A stretch of DNA of 64,000 bases from Acanthochromis polyacanthus (GCF_021347895.1 NC_067125.1:9134768-9198767); one strand, 5' to 3'. Positions 1 to 14,251 are shown, numbered from the stretch's first letter. Numbers and translations: made by a program. Notes: generated by a model from the sequence alone, not told the origin.

Positions 1-2918
1 CTCTATACAGACCCCCATCATTGGGAGTATTTATACTTGTACACTAGTGTTTCAGTGTCACTCTGCAGTCTGTGATGCTGTGTTGAGGTTTTCAGTGTAC
101 TCCAAACAATGGTGTCTGAAATGGAGCGGATCGTGTTCAAGCTGGAACTAATGAAAGTTATGCAAAAATTACTTTTTTTGAAAATAATGAAACTCTGATA
201 AGAGAGAGGATGTCGGAACAGATTCATTGTGTACAAGAATTGGTAGAGCTATGAAAATTAAATATAGCATGTTGCTACATTAGCAGAGTACAGGCCATTG
301 CATTATGAGCAGGCCGGACACAACTGCGTTGTACGTTTCATTTTGCCAAGGAATGATCTTTTATATATCTTTTGCACTTTGCTACTGAGTGGACCACACA
401 GTTGCAGTCTACATTGACCTAACGTGTCATTACATTTCTTGGGAGGATGCACCTTCAGACTGTAGCATAGATTCAGTGCAGAAGTATAAAGTAAGCATTT
501 GTGTTATTCTAAGATTTACCCAGTACACGAAATACATTAAGGTACTAATATTTATTGACATCTGCAGTGACTGTGGCATTATTTCACTTAGTTTAAACTT
601 GCACCAAGCAATATTTTTATACTGACATTGAAGTAAACACTTTTAAGTGGTTGGATAGTTTGTACTTCTTTAACACTGGGAATCAGCCCCCACCATACAG
701 GTCAATGCTGCTTTTACAGATATATGACCTATGAAACTGTAGATGGCTGCATCCTGGTGAGAATTGCAGGAAATGTTGCTCAGTTTGTGACCAGGTTCAT
801 GTTTTCTAATATTTTTAGAAAAATAGAAAATTCTAACTCAACCTATAACATACCGTAGTTAAGACATTATTTTCCCCGTAAAATGTTTGATAATGGCCTT
901 TAATTGCACAATATATGACAACAGGCTTGTTTTTGTTCATGATACAATATTTGTCCAGAAGCATCAGAGATCACTTTTTGTGTGTCAAAATGACAACACA
1001 TTTTTCTCACTGTAGTTTCCAGTCTCTTAGGCTACAACTAAATGAAATGTCCATAACAATAAAACTTAACAGCCATGAAAGCAGGCCCTTACAGATTAGA
1101 CTATTTGCCAATGATGAGTGTAATCCAAGTGTTGTTTTTTTTACTCCTGTAAGATGTTGTTAAAAGCTAAAGTTTGTTGCTTCTAGCTGTTTAGAACTAT
1201 TAGCTCTGAGTTAATTACATACCTGCAGCATCAGACAGCAGCTCACATTTATGAAACAGCAGAGGTAGCCATATTTACATATAAAATTGAAATGCTAAAC
1301 TATTCCTCCAAGAACATGGAGAATGGAAGTCATACTGTAACAGCCTACTTGTCTTCATGCCACACACCGAATGACAGTTTGCTTTTCTTGTTTGGGACCA
1401 TTTCCTCATAGTTTATTTCAGTGCAGCATGTAAACACAGTTTGCACTGTTCCGTTTCTAACGTGTAATTCGTGTAGCATGATCAGTCTGTTTTTTACAAG
1501 ACTAATGAAGCTTGGAGATGGAAAATGTTTTCCTAATGGAAATGGCTTATGATGCTAATCCATGAGCTTGAATGCAACTTCCTTTTGCTTTGTCTTTATA
1601 ATCAAGATTATTCTCATATTCTTTTTCCTCATGCATTTTTGTCTGCCTTGCACAATGTATATGATATCAGTTGAGTTTGAAAGTCAAAAATGTTCAGAAG
1701 GACTTGTGTTCTGACAGAATGCACATGAGAGATCGGTGTGTATGATATCTGGTATAAAACACATCTCTGTGCGATGTGCAGAACAATGGCAGCATCAATA
1801 TATATGCTTGGAGATGGCAGTGCTCCCCTATTCCCCAGTCTTGAAGAGGATTCACTTTTTGTTCACTTCCTGGGTTCTTAGTCTTTCCCTTGTCTTCTAG
1901 TCCATTCACGTTCTTTTATTTTTTCCCTCCTCCTGCTTAGACTCCTTTATTCTTCATCTCTTACTCCCTAGGAAGCAAGAAGAGATAAGCGTCCTCATAC
2001 GTTCTTCTCCTGTCTGTATTGTCCCTTAATACCCCACATTAATTCAGGTTTCTCATCCATGCTGTCTTCCGCTCAACACTTCAGTCCTTTGGCCTTCAGT
2101 ACCGGTGACACTTCAAAGCCAACCCGACTGAGACATGTTCTTTATCAGTTTTCATACTTCTGACTTGCTATCGTCTTTAAGTACAAAACGATGGGATTGC
2201 CGGATCCCACTGTCCTCGTCCTTCTATTCTTGGAAAGCCATATTTTTTCTCTCTACTGCAGCAGATCTTATGATGCCACAGTGGCCCCGACCAGTGTAAT
2301 GGCAACAAGCTGAGCGACCCTCATTTACACCAGAGAAGAGGAAATGTTTCACACACACTACTGACATGCTTGCCCTCCCCTTTTGCAAATGAACCCTATT
2401 TGACTCCGACTCTCATTGTGTTTCGTCACCTCCTTCCCGCTCTTCTTTTTTTTCCCTACAATCTTTCTTCTTTTCCTTCTCTTCCTTTTCAGCACTAATC
2501 CTTTCTTTCAGTATTTACACACCCAATTGTGGTGGCAGGTTGCTGTGGAAACAGTTTTGCTGACTTTTTTGTGGCTAGGTGGGTGGTTAATTGTTGACTA
2601 GGAAGCTTGCTCACTAGTTTGTTGGCCAAGGGCTTGCCCTATGTAAATGAGAGAGCTTCCTCCTGCCTGTCTGCAGTTCAGAGCTGTTAGCAATATTCAC
2701 AGCACAGATGCAAGCTGTGACTTAATCTTAGACCTTGCATTAATTAAGGTTGAACTGATCCACTGCTTTACAGATTTCTAGTTTGGATGAAAAATCACTT
2801 AGTCAGTGTTGTTATGGTTGTTAGAAATTACGTCATGTTTTGGTAGATCGTTTTATTATCAGTATTGGTGACTAAAATGGCCCATTATGATCAAATAACA
2901 GGTTAAAATGATCCTGTT

Positions 2919-2953
2919 CAGTCTCATCCAACCCTCTTGGCTGGATGAGACTG
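2919..2953. repeat. Perfect 12-bp inverted repeat (hairpin)
   Basis: CAGTCTCATCCA at 2919-2930 is exactly complementary to TGGATGAGACTG at 2942-2953, with an 11-nt loop between. It sits immediately to the left of the MITE-like element starting at 2959 and may be an insertion-site palindrome or part of an older element. No function is implied. Confidence 0.7.
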
Positions 2954-2958
2954 GATTA

Positions 2959-3206
2959 TTATCCCCTGCCTCCACGAAGTGGAAAAGGGGGATATAGGTT
3001 TGGCCTCCGTCCGTCCGAGATGAAGGGGACAGCTTTTCTCGGAAACTATTACAGCTAGGATTATGAAATTTAGTGTGTAGCTTCACACCATGGACACCTT
3101 GATCAAGTTCGAAAATGAGACCTGTGCGATAATATTTAACAGAGTTATGGCCCTTGATCACTATTTTGGATATAGACTCATAGACATCACATGTGGCGGG
3201 GGATAT
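2959..3206. mobile_element. Short MITE-like interspersed element, about 250 bp
   Basis: The left end reads TATCCCCTGCCTCCAC and the right end, read on the minus strand, TATCCCCCGCCACATG, so the termini form an imperfect inverted repeat of about 15 bp. There is no coding capacity. The interior (CCGTCCGTCC, then a stretch around 'ACTATTACAGCTAGGAT') resembles a family I have seen repeatedly in fish genomes, but that is recollection. No target-site duplication is clear. Confidence 0.5.
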
Positions 3207-3282
3207 TGATGACTATGTCGTCTTGTTTTTGAAGTAAAAACAACATGACTGGAGTCCTTGGTCTGCACTCATGTTTAGCTGA

Positions 3283-3712
3283 GGCTACGTCCACGCTAAT
3301 GTGTTTTCAATTTAAAGTGCACACCTTCTGCTGTGTTTGTTGAATGTCTGTAGTACTACTGCACTTTAGGACCATTCCAAGCAAGACTTTTGGAAACAAT
3401 AATGCATTTTAGTTTTCTGTTTGGTCTTAACTGTCTTTCCGTGTCCCTCCATGATTCATCACGCTCCTATCATGTGACCATGATTACAGAGACACTGGCC
3501 TTGACTAGCAGTGGTTAATTCAACATGCATAACAAATTACAGGCAATACTGACCTTGTTGTCTCTGCTAACACGTGCTGTGCATTTAGAGAAATCTCTGG
3601 TCTTATTTTCATCAGTTTCTGTTCTTCGTCTGTAGTATTCTATCAGCCGCCTGCTTCAGTGTACGTGAATGGTCATGCGATATTCATTTTTAGGTGTGTT
3701 AGTGTGGATGCA
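3283..3712. mobile_element. Possible fold-back MITE relic
   Basis: The left end (TACGTCCACGCTAATGTG) and the right end read on the minus strand (TGCATCCACACTAACACA) match at about 13 of 18 positions as inverted repeats, flanking about 400 bp without an open frame. This resembles fish MITEs whose ends read 'cgtccacactaat'. The ends are decayed and I see no clean target duplication, so unrelated sequence remains possible. Confidence 0.38.
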
Positions 3713-6700
3713 GAATATTTCTGATGGTCAGAGCATTTTCTCAACTGTTGTCCAGAATTTCAGTTTCAGAGCACTCAGTACAGGGACAGATTTAATGATG
3801 CGGGGGCTGCAAACCCTGTCCTTCCTTATTTTCACTGTTCTCTAACTGAATGTTCGCCGTGGTAGATAAAGTGCTTAAAACTTTTTTCTAAAGTCAAATG
3901 ATTAATAGCACACAGTCCAAATACTGTCAAGCTAAAGGTCCGGCATTCAACAAGCGAAGCAGTACAAGTAAAGCATGGAAGAGAAAAGATTTAGCAATAA
4001 TTTAGCAATGAAAATATAAAGCATTGTTTATTCTGTTTTGTTTCCTCTTTAAAAATGTCCCAGAATAAACATTAATAGTCCTGTTAAAGAACCGGGTAAA
4101 TACGCAGCATTGGTTTGAGTAGTAGTCCAGTTTTAAATTTTAAAGATGACATCCCTGCGTATTAGTGCTGCTGTAGCCTGAGTGCTGATCGTACGATGAA
4201 CCCTAGAGACGGATTTGTGGGGAAGTCTCTCAACTTGTGCTTTGACAGTAGACTCAAAGACTAGGCCTCTCCTTTTTTATTTATTACTACGATTGAGTGT
4301 TATTTACTACGACATTCAGCAGAATGTTTTCACACATCAGTTGTCAAAGACGCATAGTTACTGAGTGACTGCAGTTAGATCATGAGTGATGTGATGCCTG
4401 AACTGCTCCGGTCCCCTCATCGGCTTTCGACATAAAGATGGATGACATTTCACCACTGCTTCTCACTGTACACACGTGAATGCTAAATCTTAAGATAGTA
4501 GTGCCCATTACTGCAATATTATGACTTCACCTCTGGGGAGCTTTCATGCCATCCATCTTTATGCACAGTCTATGGGTTCAGCCCAATATGAATGCATGCA
4601 GCCACTGTAGTATTATCTGCAGTAAACCCATCACCCATGTTGTTCCTACCTTACAAATGTTCTTGCTAGAAAATAGAATAATACCAAAATGGATTCAAAA
4701 TGATATTGACATGCGAAATTCATCACTTTCTGGATTGAACATTGTGGGTATGTGGCATGTGCTGTAATCAGTGGGCTAACAGATTGCTCCCAAATTCCCT
4801 TGTGGAGTGAACATGATTGTGTTTCCTGTTCTGGTAACTGTCTCAGTCTAAACAGTCTTATGCTGCAGGTATATTTCATATAGTTTAATGCTCGAATGGC
4901 AAATCTTTAATCATAGTATTAGAGTGAAAATGATTTTTTTTTCTGCCTGTATTGATGTCAAACCGGTTATAAACCTTTATTTGATTATATCTACATTCAG
5001 TAATGACACATCGGTATTTTGTGCAGCTAAGTGGCTTTTAAGAAGTTCACCCTATGTAGCTAATTGCAAATAAACCTTCACTTTTGCATGGTTAGGAATT
5101 TGATTTGCTGCTCTAACAGCAAAATTAACCAGGTGAATTAAAGTAATCTGTGGAAAAACTGAAACATTCAATGTAATCGCGAATTCAAAGCAGCTAACTT
5201 GGCTATCCACCTGCAAAGAACAGTAGCCAGAGTTTCATTTGTGTAATCCTTTAACTTCCAGTAAAAACTGTTGGGTAAAAATGTGATGTTCCACCTGTTA
5301 TTTATCAGGGCAGCCAGTCTTCATTTGTGCTCATTTGGCTGTGCTTCTATTCAATGAGAGCTGTTTGTTGTCTGAACAAGGGCTGATGATTCATCCATTT
5401 CCTGTCAGAATTTAATCTGTTTTGATGTACTCAATCGACAGGCTTGGTTTTGGTACACTGGTGATAAAAGGCCAGTGCCAGGCAGCTCATGAAAAACGGT
5501 GATTGAAAGAAGGTCTAGTTTGTCATTGGCAAGATTATACCATTTTTCTGCTTATTTTTCAAGACTTGTTGGATTTATTTTGTACAGCTTGTCACACTGT
5601 AATGAAGTACTCAGGGTTGATTTTGTTCCAGAATTAACAAGTGAACAAAAATCATGAAATTTCTTTGAACAACATGCCCAGTGTGACTAAACGGCAGTGA
5701 GTGTGTTTTACTTAGTAAGACAGTTAAGAGCAGATAAATCACGAAGAAGTAGTTGAGCTGGGAAAGCAAGAGTAAAACTGAAAGGAAAATCATTAATATT
5801 CATTTTTCATGAAATTGGTCAATTCAGCGCTTAGTTTCTTTTAAAAACTTGTTGAACTCCAGCCAAAAAAACGATCATTTCCTCATCGCCAGTATTTATA
5901 TGTAAACATGGTCACATGGAATATGCATGCTTTTGTGTATAATCTGTGTGTAGGCTGTTTGTAAACTCATTCCAGTATTTCCGTGGTCCTCTTAATGACC
6001 TTGTCAGTTTAGCTGCCATTTCCAGAGCAGAGTGAGGAGGCACCAGGAGGAGATCAAATTGATGGCAGTCCATGCTTCTGTCTGGAGCTCACTAGCCTGT
6101 CTGTTTGAGGTAATAAGAAGTCAGAAGCCGATGGGAATTCTTTGGCTGACAGTATCTGACTAGTTCAGCGAGCAATTGGTTTCCGCTCTGAGTGGATTAT
6201 TCAATTTGAACACTTGCGTTTCCAATTAGGTATGGAGCGACTGTTTGCACCGTTGTACCCGCCCTCCTGCCCACCTCCCTGTTCTGCTCCAGTTTTTTCC
6301 CCATCTCCTGCACCACTGATCTGATTCTGTCCATTCCTAAATATATTCTTCTCCTCCATGTTTTCACCTTTGACCTGTCGGTGAACAACATCTTGGGTCT
6401 GGAGATGTGTCCACACCTTATGGGTAATGCATTTAGACACATAGACCCATCATCCCAAATCTAGGGCAGACAACCCCAATAGTTTTATGCAAAACTATGA
6501 GATAAGTATTGCTGGAAGTCTACACCCACGTCTGTTACTGCAGCACATCTTTCATACTGAAGGACGAGGAGGAGGTAAAGACACAGTAAATTGGAACACG
6601 TGCCAAAAAGATGGACCAGTCCTGCCCCTTATTCCAAAGTAGGACATAACTGGGCCGTGTTGTCTTGCAAAGTGGTCTGATGGTTGTACAGTGCACTCAT

Positions 6701-9700
6701 AACCACAGAGATACACTGGACTGCAGGCATGAAGGTGCAAGAGGCTGGAGGAGCTATCACCAGTTGCTTATAAGCCATGTCACCTCGGTGAGGGCAGACA
6801 AACTGACGCACCGTCATCCTAAAACTTACCTCCCCTTCATCCACTTTGTTCTTGGTGAAGAGTTAGGTAGGTGTGCGCGTCTGCCAGCCTGGAGGGCCTC
6901 TGTAGTCCAGCGGTGCATCAGCCACTTGGTCTTCCTAAGCCACACTTTCCCACACTCCATCTCCTCTTTAGTACACCATAAATCTGTCAGGAGCTGGTCT
7001 CTGGCCATTACAAGAAAGACATGAGTGCTGGAGAGGAAAAAGAAAAGGGCATATATAGACAGGTACATGACAGATTGGAAGAAGGAGGAGAGATGAAGAA
7101 TGTGCAAGAAGCTTCATTCTTCACCTAACTGAAATGTTTGTGAGTAACTGGCATGGATTAATTATTAAACCTGTCTGTTAATTCTGAGTCAGTCAGGGTT
7201 TCCAACATGAAGGATGACATGCAGGTTGCTCTAAATAGGCTCGAGCTTCACTTTCAACTTTGGTCATAATATGGACTTGAAGTAACATTTAATTTAAATA
7301 TGATGAAATTGTTAAGGCCAATGGTTTTTTTCCGGACCCAAATGTGGAACGCAGAGTTGGTCGCCCAGTTGAAAAGGTTTTGTTGTGGAAAGAAGACCGA
7401 GGACAGAATAAAGACATGAGCAGACTGTTGCTGTTGAGTGGCCACTGTGAGAATGTTGGATAGTGTGGCACTTGATGGATGGTGACTCTGAGCGTGGCAT
7501 GGTGTGTGGGTGACTGGTCATCTAGAGATGGAGCTGGTAAATGTGGCGTCTGACGCAGTGAGTTGCAGGCTGGAGCTTGGTATTGGGAGGCACAAGGGAG
7601 ATTAGACTGGGAGCTCAACAGTAGGAAGCACATTCAATAAGCAGAGTCTGCCTAGTGATACTGCCACGGAAGCAGGCAGAACAATCTGGAAAGGAGTGAA
7701 GTGATGAGCTTGGGTTTAAGTCCTGCACCTGGTGATTAGTGTACGATTCTCAGATGTATCGGGTGATTGCTTGCATAGAACACGTGGCCATGCTCAGACC
7801 CAGCCATACATGCATAAACACTAAAGAGAACAAGTGAGAGACAAAAGGAGTGGGAGAAAATAGTAGAAACACAAGCAACGGGGAACAGAAATGATGGCAC
7901 TTTGAAAGAGATAAACAGCTTTGTAAATAATTGTTGGACCACTTGTTAGTTTGTTCACAAAGTCTACACAGCAGGTCTTCAGCAGTGAGGATTTTGTGTG
8001 CATTTCATCATAGTGGTTGAATAATTACAGCATCTTCTGGAAGTCATTGATGAAATCATAATTCAATACATGCAGTGAGTTTTTTTAAATATATATATTA
8101 AAAATTCCCACTGGGTGACTGAAAACATTGGTGAGAGGACAGCCATAATTGTTTAAATTGTTTGTATGTCAGCTTGGTAGAGTTATCTTGGAAAGACAAA
8201 AATACTCCTATGGAATATGAACAAATTAGATAATTTACTACTACTGTAATTATATAAACTTTACACGTGTACATTTTATTATGAATTTGTTGGCAAATTA
8301 ATAACCAATGTCTGCACATCAGGTGTGAGCTTGGGGATGCAGTGGAATTGCACTGAAGTCTCAGTTAACTGCTTCTCCTTACTATGTTTACGTACGAACA
8401 GAACTCGCCTGGAATTGCCTTTTCACCACAACCCGGAACATTTATCAGTGATGAAGTCAACCGCACCATTTGACGGACAGTGTGTACCTCCTGTTGGTGC
8501 TCATCAGCAGTGTCTGACAGGACCATTTGTCGCCCCAGGCAACCCTTACCATGGAGACCGACTTGTACCAGCAGCGATTGGCTGGTTTTCAGCAAGTTTG
8601 TAGAATCGTCACGTCACCACCTCCCTGAGGAGAGCGCTGACAGACAGTAATGCTGCTGTCTGTGGCGGCATAACACAAGTGTGGTAATTTACGTGTTTCT
8701 TGTTAATAATTCAGACATATGTGACGGCACGCTTGGAGAAAATAATTCTAATATTGATGTACGTTAAAATAAGATATGGTAAACATGCTCATCATTGTGC
8801 GTAATTCTTTCTAGTGCAATTAAAGCAGTGTTATTTTGACTGTAACACAGAGAAATGTGCCGTTATCTCCTCCTTTTATGGATCTCCTGTGATAAAGCTA
8901 CTTATCTCGTAGAACAAGTGCAAATGCAACATCTTCAGTTTTTTTTTCTCCATCGGAGCAGTTTGTGCCATTTTATACTAAACAGTGGGATTTTGTTAAA
9001 CACTTAAATTGGCAGCAATACAGGCAGCACTTCTAAAACACAATGCAGTGCGTGTAACACATGTGCATCTGTGACTATACACTCCCAGTGCCACACATCG
9101 GTAATGTGAAGAGCTAGTTACTATGGAAACTGTCCATATGCTGGGCCTATGCTGGTGATGGCAAACTGATTGATGGGTGGTGTTAGACCAAATAGATTGT
9201 GCATCCACCTCTGATTGTTGGTACCACAGAGGCTCCACATGCTCTGTGTGATCCTACGGTTCCTTGTTTACCAGAGCGGAGTTCAGTCGGTCACAAGGTG
9301 CAGGCTGAATGGAGATGTGATACGAGTCTTAGTTTGTAATCTCGTAAGCTGGCACGCTAAAGCACGGGCCTGCGTTTGCAGATGGAGGTTAAAAAGATGC
9401 TGGAGGGATGTGATGTGATTGTCCTGCCAAATATTTCTCTAGCTGCTGTGAAGGATTATCAGCTGTACAGTCTCATTGTACACACCACTGCACATTGTCT
9501 ATATTCAGAGTTCATTCAACTTGTCTTTGTGATTTGAGCTTGTTTATTTGGCTGCAAATGAATCCACACTCTGCTACATGTCCCCAAGGCGCTCTTTCAA
9601 AGACTTTTCATTAAGCCCGTGACAGTCAAAAAGATCCAGATAGCTGTGCTCCATTCCTGTACACCACGTTCACTGCTGGATTTCATCATTTCCCTTAAGT

Positions 9701-11522
9701 GCTGTTTCAAAAGTTCAGTTTCGTGCAAATAACATAACAAAGGGAAGCATGAAGACCGATTTACTGTTGGGAAGTTCATCCTCTTTAATTCTTACAGACA
9801 ATTTAAGTGCGGCAATCAGCTTTTAATTAGAATCTTGGTCAATGTTTATCTGATTCTTGTCTGATTCTCGCTCTAGACAAGCTCCAGTTTGCTTTTAGCT
9901 GTGCTCATCAGTCAGTGGTCATGCAGCAGTTCAAGCCTGGAGGAATGCCTGAGGTGTGTTGACGGGGTTGGTCTCCTCTGGTTCTGTGAACACTCTTCAG
10001 ATGAGATGACATGAATTCACTTCATACTTGTTTGGTGGGGGGTCACAGTTTGTGGTATTGCGGTGGACTTTTAATAGAAACAGCTCTATCAGTCACAGAA
10101 GAGACTTGTTTGGATTTGTGTGTATATAGAAGTGTGAGACTTGGGTTGTAAACAACTCCTTCCCCTGCAGTCAGAAACATAGTTTGTTCAAATTATGGGC
10201 TGGAACAGCATTTTCACTGATACTGAAGTGTTGAAACAAGTTTACAAAGAAGACTCAGGCACGTCGGGGGGCCACACAACGCTGTAGAAGAGCAGCTGAG
10301 AGCAAACTGAACAGATGCAGAGTCACACATTTGTAGACATGATACCATGATTTATTGATACTAGAGTTTCAGGGCCCAGTATGCGTCTTCATTGTGAACA
10401 TGTTCGCTCTGTCAGTGAACTATAGACCCAAAGCTCTAAGTGTATACAACTCGATGCAGCTGGAGTCTTCTGGGATTCCCAAGATCACGATCACAAGGGA
10501 AGTCATTTTGTTGTATTTGTAGACCAGTCAGCATCCTATGAGAATCTACTAGCTACAGACACGTTTTAGGTGTGAGTTAGTCTGTGATAGACGGTGATAG
10601 ACAGATGGTCAAAAAGTATTTATTGGAAATGCCTGCCCTTCCTCAAACTGGTTCCAATGACAGCCTCCTTTGTGTAACAAACCGTCTGCTATGTCCGTTT
10701 TTATAAGTGTGTGAGATAATTGTGTTGTTAATATCTGTAACATTGATGTAGACCTTCCCAAGGTGTTTTCACAATATCCAAATTCAGACTTTGACATGAT
10801 ACCTGCCTAAATATATATATATTCCGAAACAATACCACAGCAAAAACCTAAAACAAACAAAATAATTTGTGATAGATGGCAGCACTTACCACATTTTTGG
10901 TCAATTAACTAAAACAACTTGCAAGTCAGTGGAAGATATAAATAGAAGCCATAAAAAGGAGGAATTTCTGTACAAATATTGCATTTTCATACCCATAACT
11001 AAAGGAACACATCGTTAAGATTAGAATTTTTCACATTTACGTCTCTCTACCTTCACATGCCAAACTCCTGCTCGTTAAAGATGTGCTTGCAGAGATTCAC
11101 GCAACAATGCTTCAGTTTGTTTATAACTTCTGTTGTTGATCTGTATACCTGTGCTCCATCAAAGAAGTAAATAATGTTATCTTCTTTGCTCATTGAATCC
11201 TCGGAACAGATCAGCTTACCTGATGGAAACATGCTTTTCTAAATTGGACATATTAGCTCCCTCAGTCTGTACACATAAAACGTCTTTTGCAGTTGAGGTT
11301 TGTGCTGAATATCTCTCACTGTAGGCAAAATAATATATTTGAAGACAGGTTTTTTTTATCACCATGAAGGGCGAAGTGCTCTGAGAAGAAAAAACTTTGA
11401 TTTTCCGCTATATACCTCTAGAGAGGGACAGCAGAGCTCTGACTGCCCTGCTGTTTCACATAGAGGTCACTCACAAGAAATACGTGTTCTATTAGAACAC
11501 TTTCATTCTATGTGTATCAGTA

Positions 11523-12104
11523 CTAATAAAAAAGAAAAGCACTCAGAGGGCACAGTACTCCACCAGGGATGCTCAGTCGTATCATTTGGGATAGATGAAA
11601 TCTTTCATAAAAATGACAATGTGCTGAGCGCAGACATGTGTTATACATGTGTACATTACCTACGGATACCCAATCATGTGACCTAAATATGTAGCAGGCA
11701 GCGGGACTTGATGGGACTCAGAAACACCCCCATAATTTAATCAGTTGTTCCTTGTATGATTTCTGACAGATAAGTCCCGACAAGTCCACAGCGGTGAATT
11801 TAAAGTGGGATCACAATCAGCAGGCAGCTGATGTAGTGTTCACTTATTGTCATAGTTACAGTGACGTTGTGCTGCTATCTCGCAGTGATACAGAAATCTT
11901 TAACAAATCTGTGGATCCAGACTATAAGCCACATCACTGCCAAAATCTAATCACTTGGTCCTTGTGTCATTTTTGACCTTCACTGAAAATTTCATCCAAA
12001 TACACCAGTCTGTTTTTCAGCAGCGTTGCTAACAGAAAGACAGACGAACCGACGTACACCGATCGTCACAAAACTCCACCTCAGTCCTTGGTGGAGCAAT
12101 AAGA
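11523..12104 (+). repeat. Unclassified interspersed repeat, copy 1 (direct orientation)
   Basis: This stretch is related to 20576-21056 (same orientation) and to 24654-25016 (inverted). Shared landmarks in order are a 'GCACTCAGA...CAGTACTCC' start, 'AGATAAGTCC.GA.AAGT', 'GTTCACTTRTTGTCATRGTTA', 'GTGGATCCAGACT', 'CTTGGTCCTTGTGTCAT', then 'TTTCATCCAAAT' followed by a CAGA-rich tract and 'CCGATCGTCACA'. No coding potential is seen. The fixed 3' end after a CAGA-rich tract would fit a retroposon tail, which is inference. Confidence 0.65.
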
Positions 12105-13292
12105 AATGGTATCATTTTAAACAGTAGGATATGGCAATACCTTTCTAGAATCGGCATTAGGGACGCAGATTTTAAACGTTTTACTTTACAGAAAGTCAAA
12201 GGCTCTGTCAATAAATAATTGATCAATTGATGAAGGAATTAAGTTCAGTGGGCGTTATTCCACATGCCGGTAGACTTAATGTTAACCACCGTGATGAGGC
12301 ATGTGCTGCAGAAGTGACTCAGTTACATTAGCCACTCGGCTGCAAGAACACTGTCCTAGTAGGCTGTGATTACTCATGTGCTCCCCTCGTTTTCTACCTT
12401 ATTACTTGATATATTTTTCTTCAGTTAAGTTACACATCAACACCCTAATTGGTATACAGTGCAACACTACCCTGCAGGTCAGGCTAGTTCACAGAAGTAG
12501 GAGAAACTTTCTTTTCAATCTTCATGCTGTCATCTGGGGTGCGTATTATTATGTTTGTATGCAAGTGTGAAAGCCTCTCCTCGTGTCCTTCACACAGTGT
12601 GGAAGTGGACTCGGAGCAGCAGGAATTCTGCTCCAGCAGATGGTGCTTCCAGGTGGAGCAGCTTGACATCCGTAAAGGGGCAGCAGTTAAGAGTCTGTCT
12701 GTCTGACATACACAGACATCACTTGCCTTTCAAAATCGGTGGGAGGGAATGTTGGCAGGTTCTGCTTACACGCATTGTCAAGAGTGATGACACGTGTACA
12801 CATTCAGTATTTTAATATTGTTAGGTGTGGCGTCTCGTTCCGCTCACACGTGTGTATGTGGTAATGCAATTAAAGTAGCCGTGAATTAAATCCGCTGCTG
12901 AAAAATGAACTTGTTGACTGCTTTAGCACCGCTTATGATGAAACTGATGTGAAAACCTATCAGGAGGTTCACTCCCTCAGGCTCATGATAGTCATTAAGG
13001 CTTCAGCTGCAGACTGAGTTTTAACATCCATCAGTGATGCTGCTAAAAAAGTAAACTAACCCTTCTCTCGCTGTGGGTGCCAAATGTTGCACGATATTGC
13101 TCCCTCTAAATATGCTGTGATTTCTGAATGAAACTGTAAAGAACATTAAGTATGTGTAAATACTTGAAGCCAGAAACGATGTGTATTCCGTGTCTGAGAG
13201 GGGGTGAGGTAAGATTGAGAGGGTCAGCTTGGACTTGTTTTGGACTCGGTTTGGACTCTAACCATGCCTCTCCTCTCTCTAATCCCTCGCAG

Positions 13293-13420
13293 CGGAGCCC
13301 CTCCCCCTCATGGACCTGTGCAGACGAGTAGCTCGACTGGCTCTGGGTAGAGAGCGCATCCATCACATCGACACACTCCCACTGCCGCAGACTCTCAAGA
13401 ACTACCTCCAGTACCAGTGA
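13293..13420 (+). CDS. Last coding exon of an SPSB1/SPSB4-type SPRY and SOCS box protein (SOCS box)
   Basis: SPSB proteins use a SPRY domain to bind targets and a C-terminal SOCS box to recruit Elongin B/C and Cullin-5, forming a cytoplasmic ubiquitin ligase; iNOS is a known target of the family. The exon follows a splice acceptor (TCTCTAATCCCTCGCAG, ending at 13292), enters with two bases of a split codon, and encodes 41 residues before TGA at 13418-13420. It contains the family signature EPLPLMDLCRR (BC-box region) and ends LPLPQTLKNYLQYQ, with the LPLP motif of the Cul5 box. From memory, the middle (RLALGRER) is closer to SPSB1 and the C-terminus closer to SPSB4, so I do not assign the paralogue. 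The frame is undisturbed, so this looks like a live gene. The SPRY exon is not in the window. Confidence 0.88.
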
Positions 13421-14067
13421 CCACACACACACACACCCACGCATAGAAAGAAAGAATTCAATTGAGGCCCATTTGCTGTAATGATAACCAGCCTCCCAAC
13501 TTCATCACCACCACCAGACATCCGCTGAGGATGCAGGCGATGACACGGACTACGAACAGGTGGTTTAGATGACGCTGCAAAGGGTTTTGTTTACACCAGT
13601 CGGGGTTTTTTTTTCCATTTAGGATGTTTTTATTTTCTGTTTTTTCCTGTTTTTTTTTTTTTCCTTTTGTTCTTATTGCTGACTTCTGCCTTTCTCCTGG
13701 ACAGATGACTCGAGGAGCTATTTAATGAAATGAAGAGAGTGAGCGATTTACAAGAGCATGTTTCGATCCGGTTTCCTGCTAATCACATAGACGGAGTCAG
13801 AGCACATGTCCTGAGTTAGGAAAGCCTTAAATGCTGTTTTTTGTTTTTTTTGGGCAACAGTTTACCCAGACATCTGTTCCACACAGACTCTGTGGAAGCC
13901 TCTCGGAAACATGTTGGTATTTATATTTATATTCCCAACAGCACAGCAGGCTCTGTGGAGACAACAATCTCTGCTAGCCACAGGAGAAAGAGAGACCGAG
14001 TGAGTAGGCAATGAGAGAGAGGGAGTTCTATTTTTGTTGTTGTGTACAAACTGCAGCACACATTGAT

Positions 14068-14090
14068 CATATATATATATATATATATAA
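14068..14090. repeat. (TA)n microsatellite
   Basis: An uninterrupted alternating A/T run of about 11 dinucleotides within the proposed 3' UTR. It would form a weak hairpin in the transcript. Confidence 0.9.
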
Positions 14091-14251
14091 ACACAGCGGA
14101 TGCCTGTGTTATGAGTGTATAGAAACAAAGTCTGCGCTGTCTGCAGCAAGAAGACAACTCAATGAGAAGCAGGGAGCTAGCACATACAGACTTGGAAACA
14201 CAGCATCTCCAGCCTAGTTTTAAAACCCTCCTCCTCTCTGCATCCGGCTTT

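Larger units (their letters stand above)
1..13292 (+). other. Probable 3' part of a long intron of the SPSB-type gene
   Basis: No coding exon can be recognised here. The exon at 13293 starts directly after a splice acceptor (pyrimidine-rich tract, then CTCGCAG), so the DNA upstream is intronic for that gene. From family knowledge, the SPRY domain of SPSB1/SPSB4 lies almost entirely in one coding exon of roughly 700 bp; no open frame of that kind appears in this stretch, so I infer that exon lies beyond the left edge. The interval is mostly single-copy, moderately AT-rich DNA, with MITE-like elements near 2959-3206 and 3283-3712 and an interspersed repeat at 11523-12104. The short open frames in it (for example 6197-6442 minus and 8325-8603 plus) show no recognisable domain. 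Confidence 0.5.

Noticed and set aside
6197..6442. Overlapping minus-strand frames of about 80 codons
   Set aside because: Two different frames are open over the same bases, with no motif; compositional chance.
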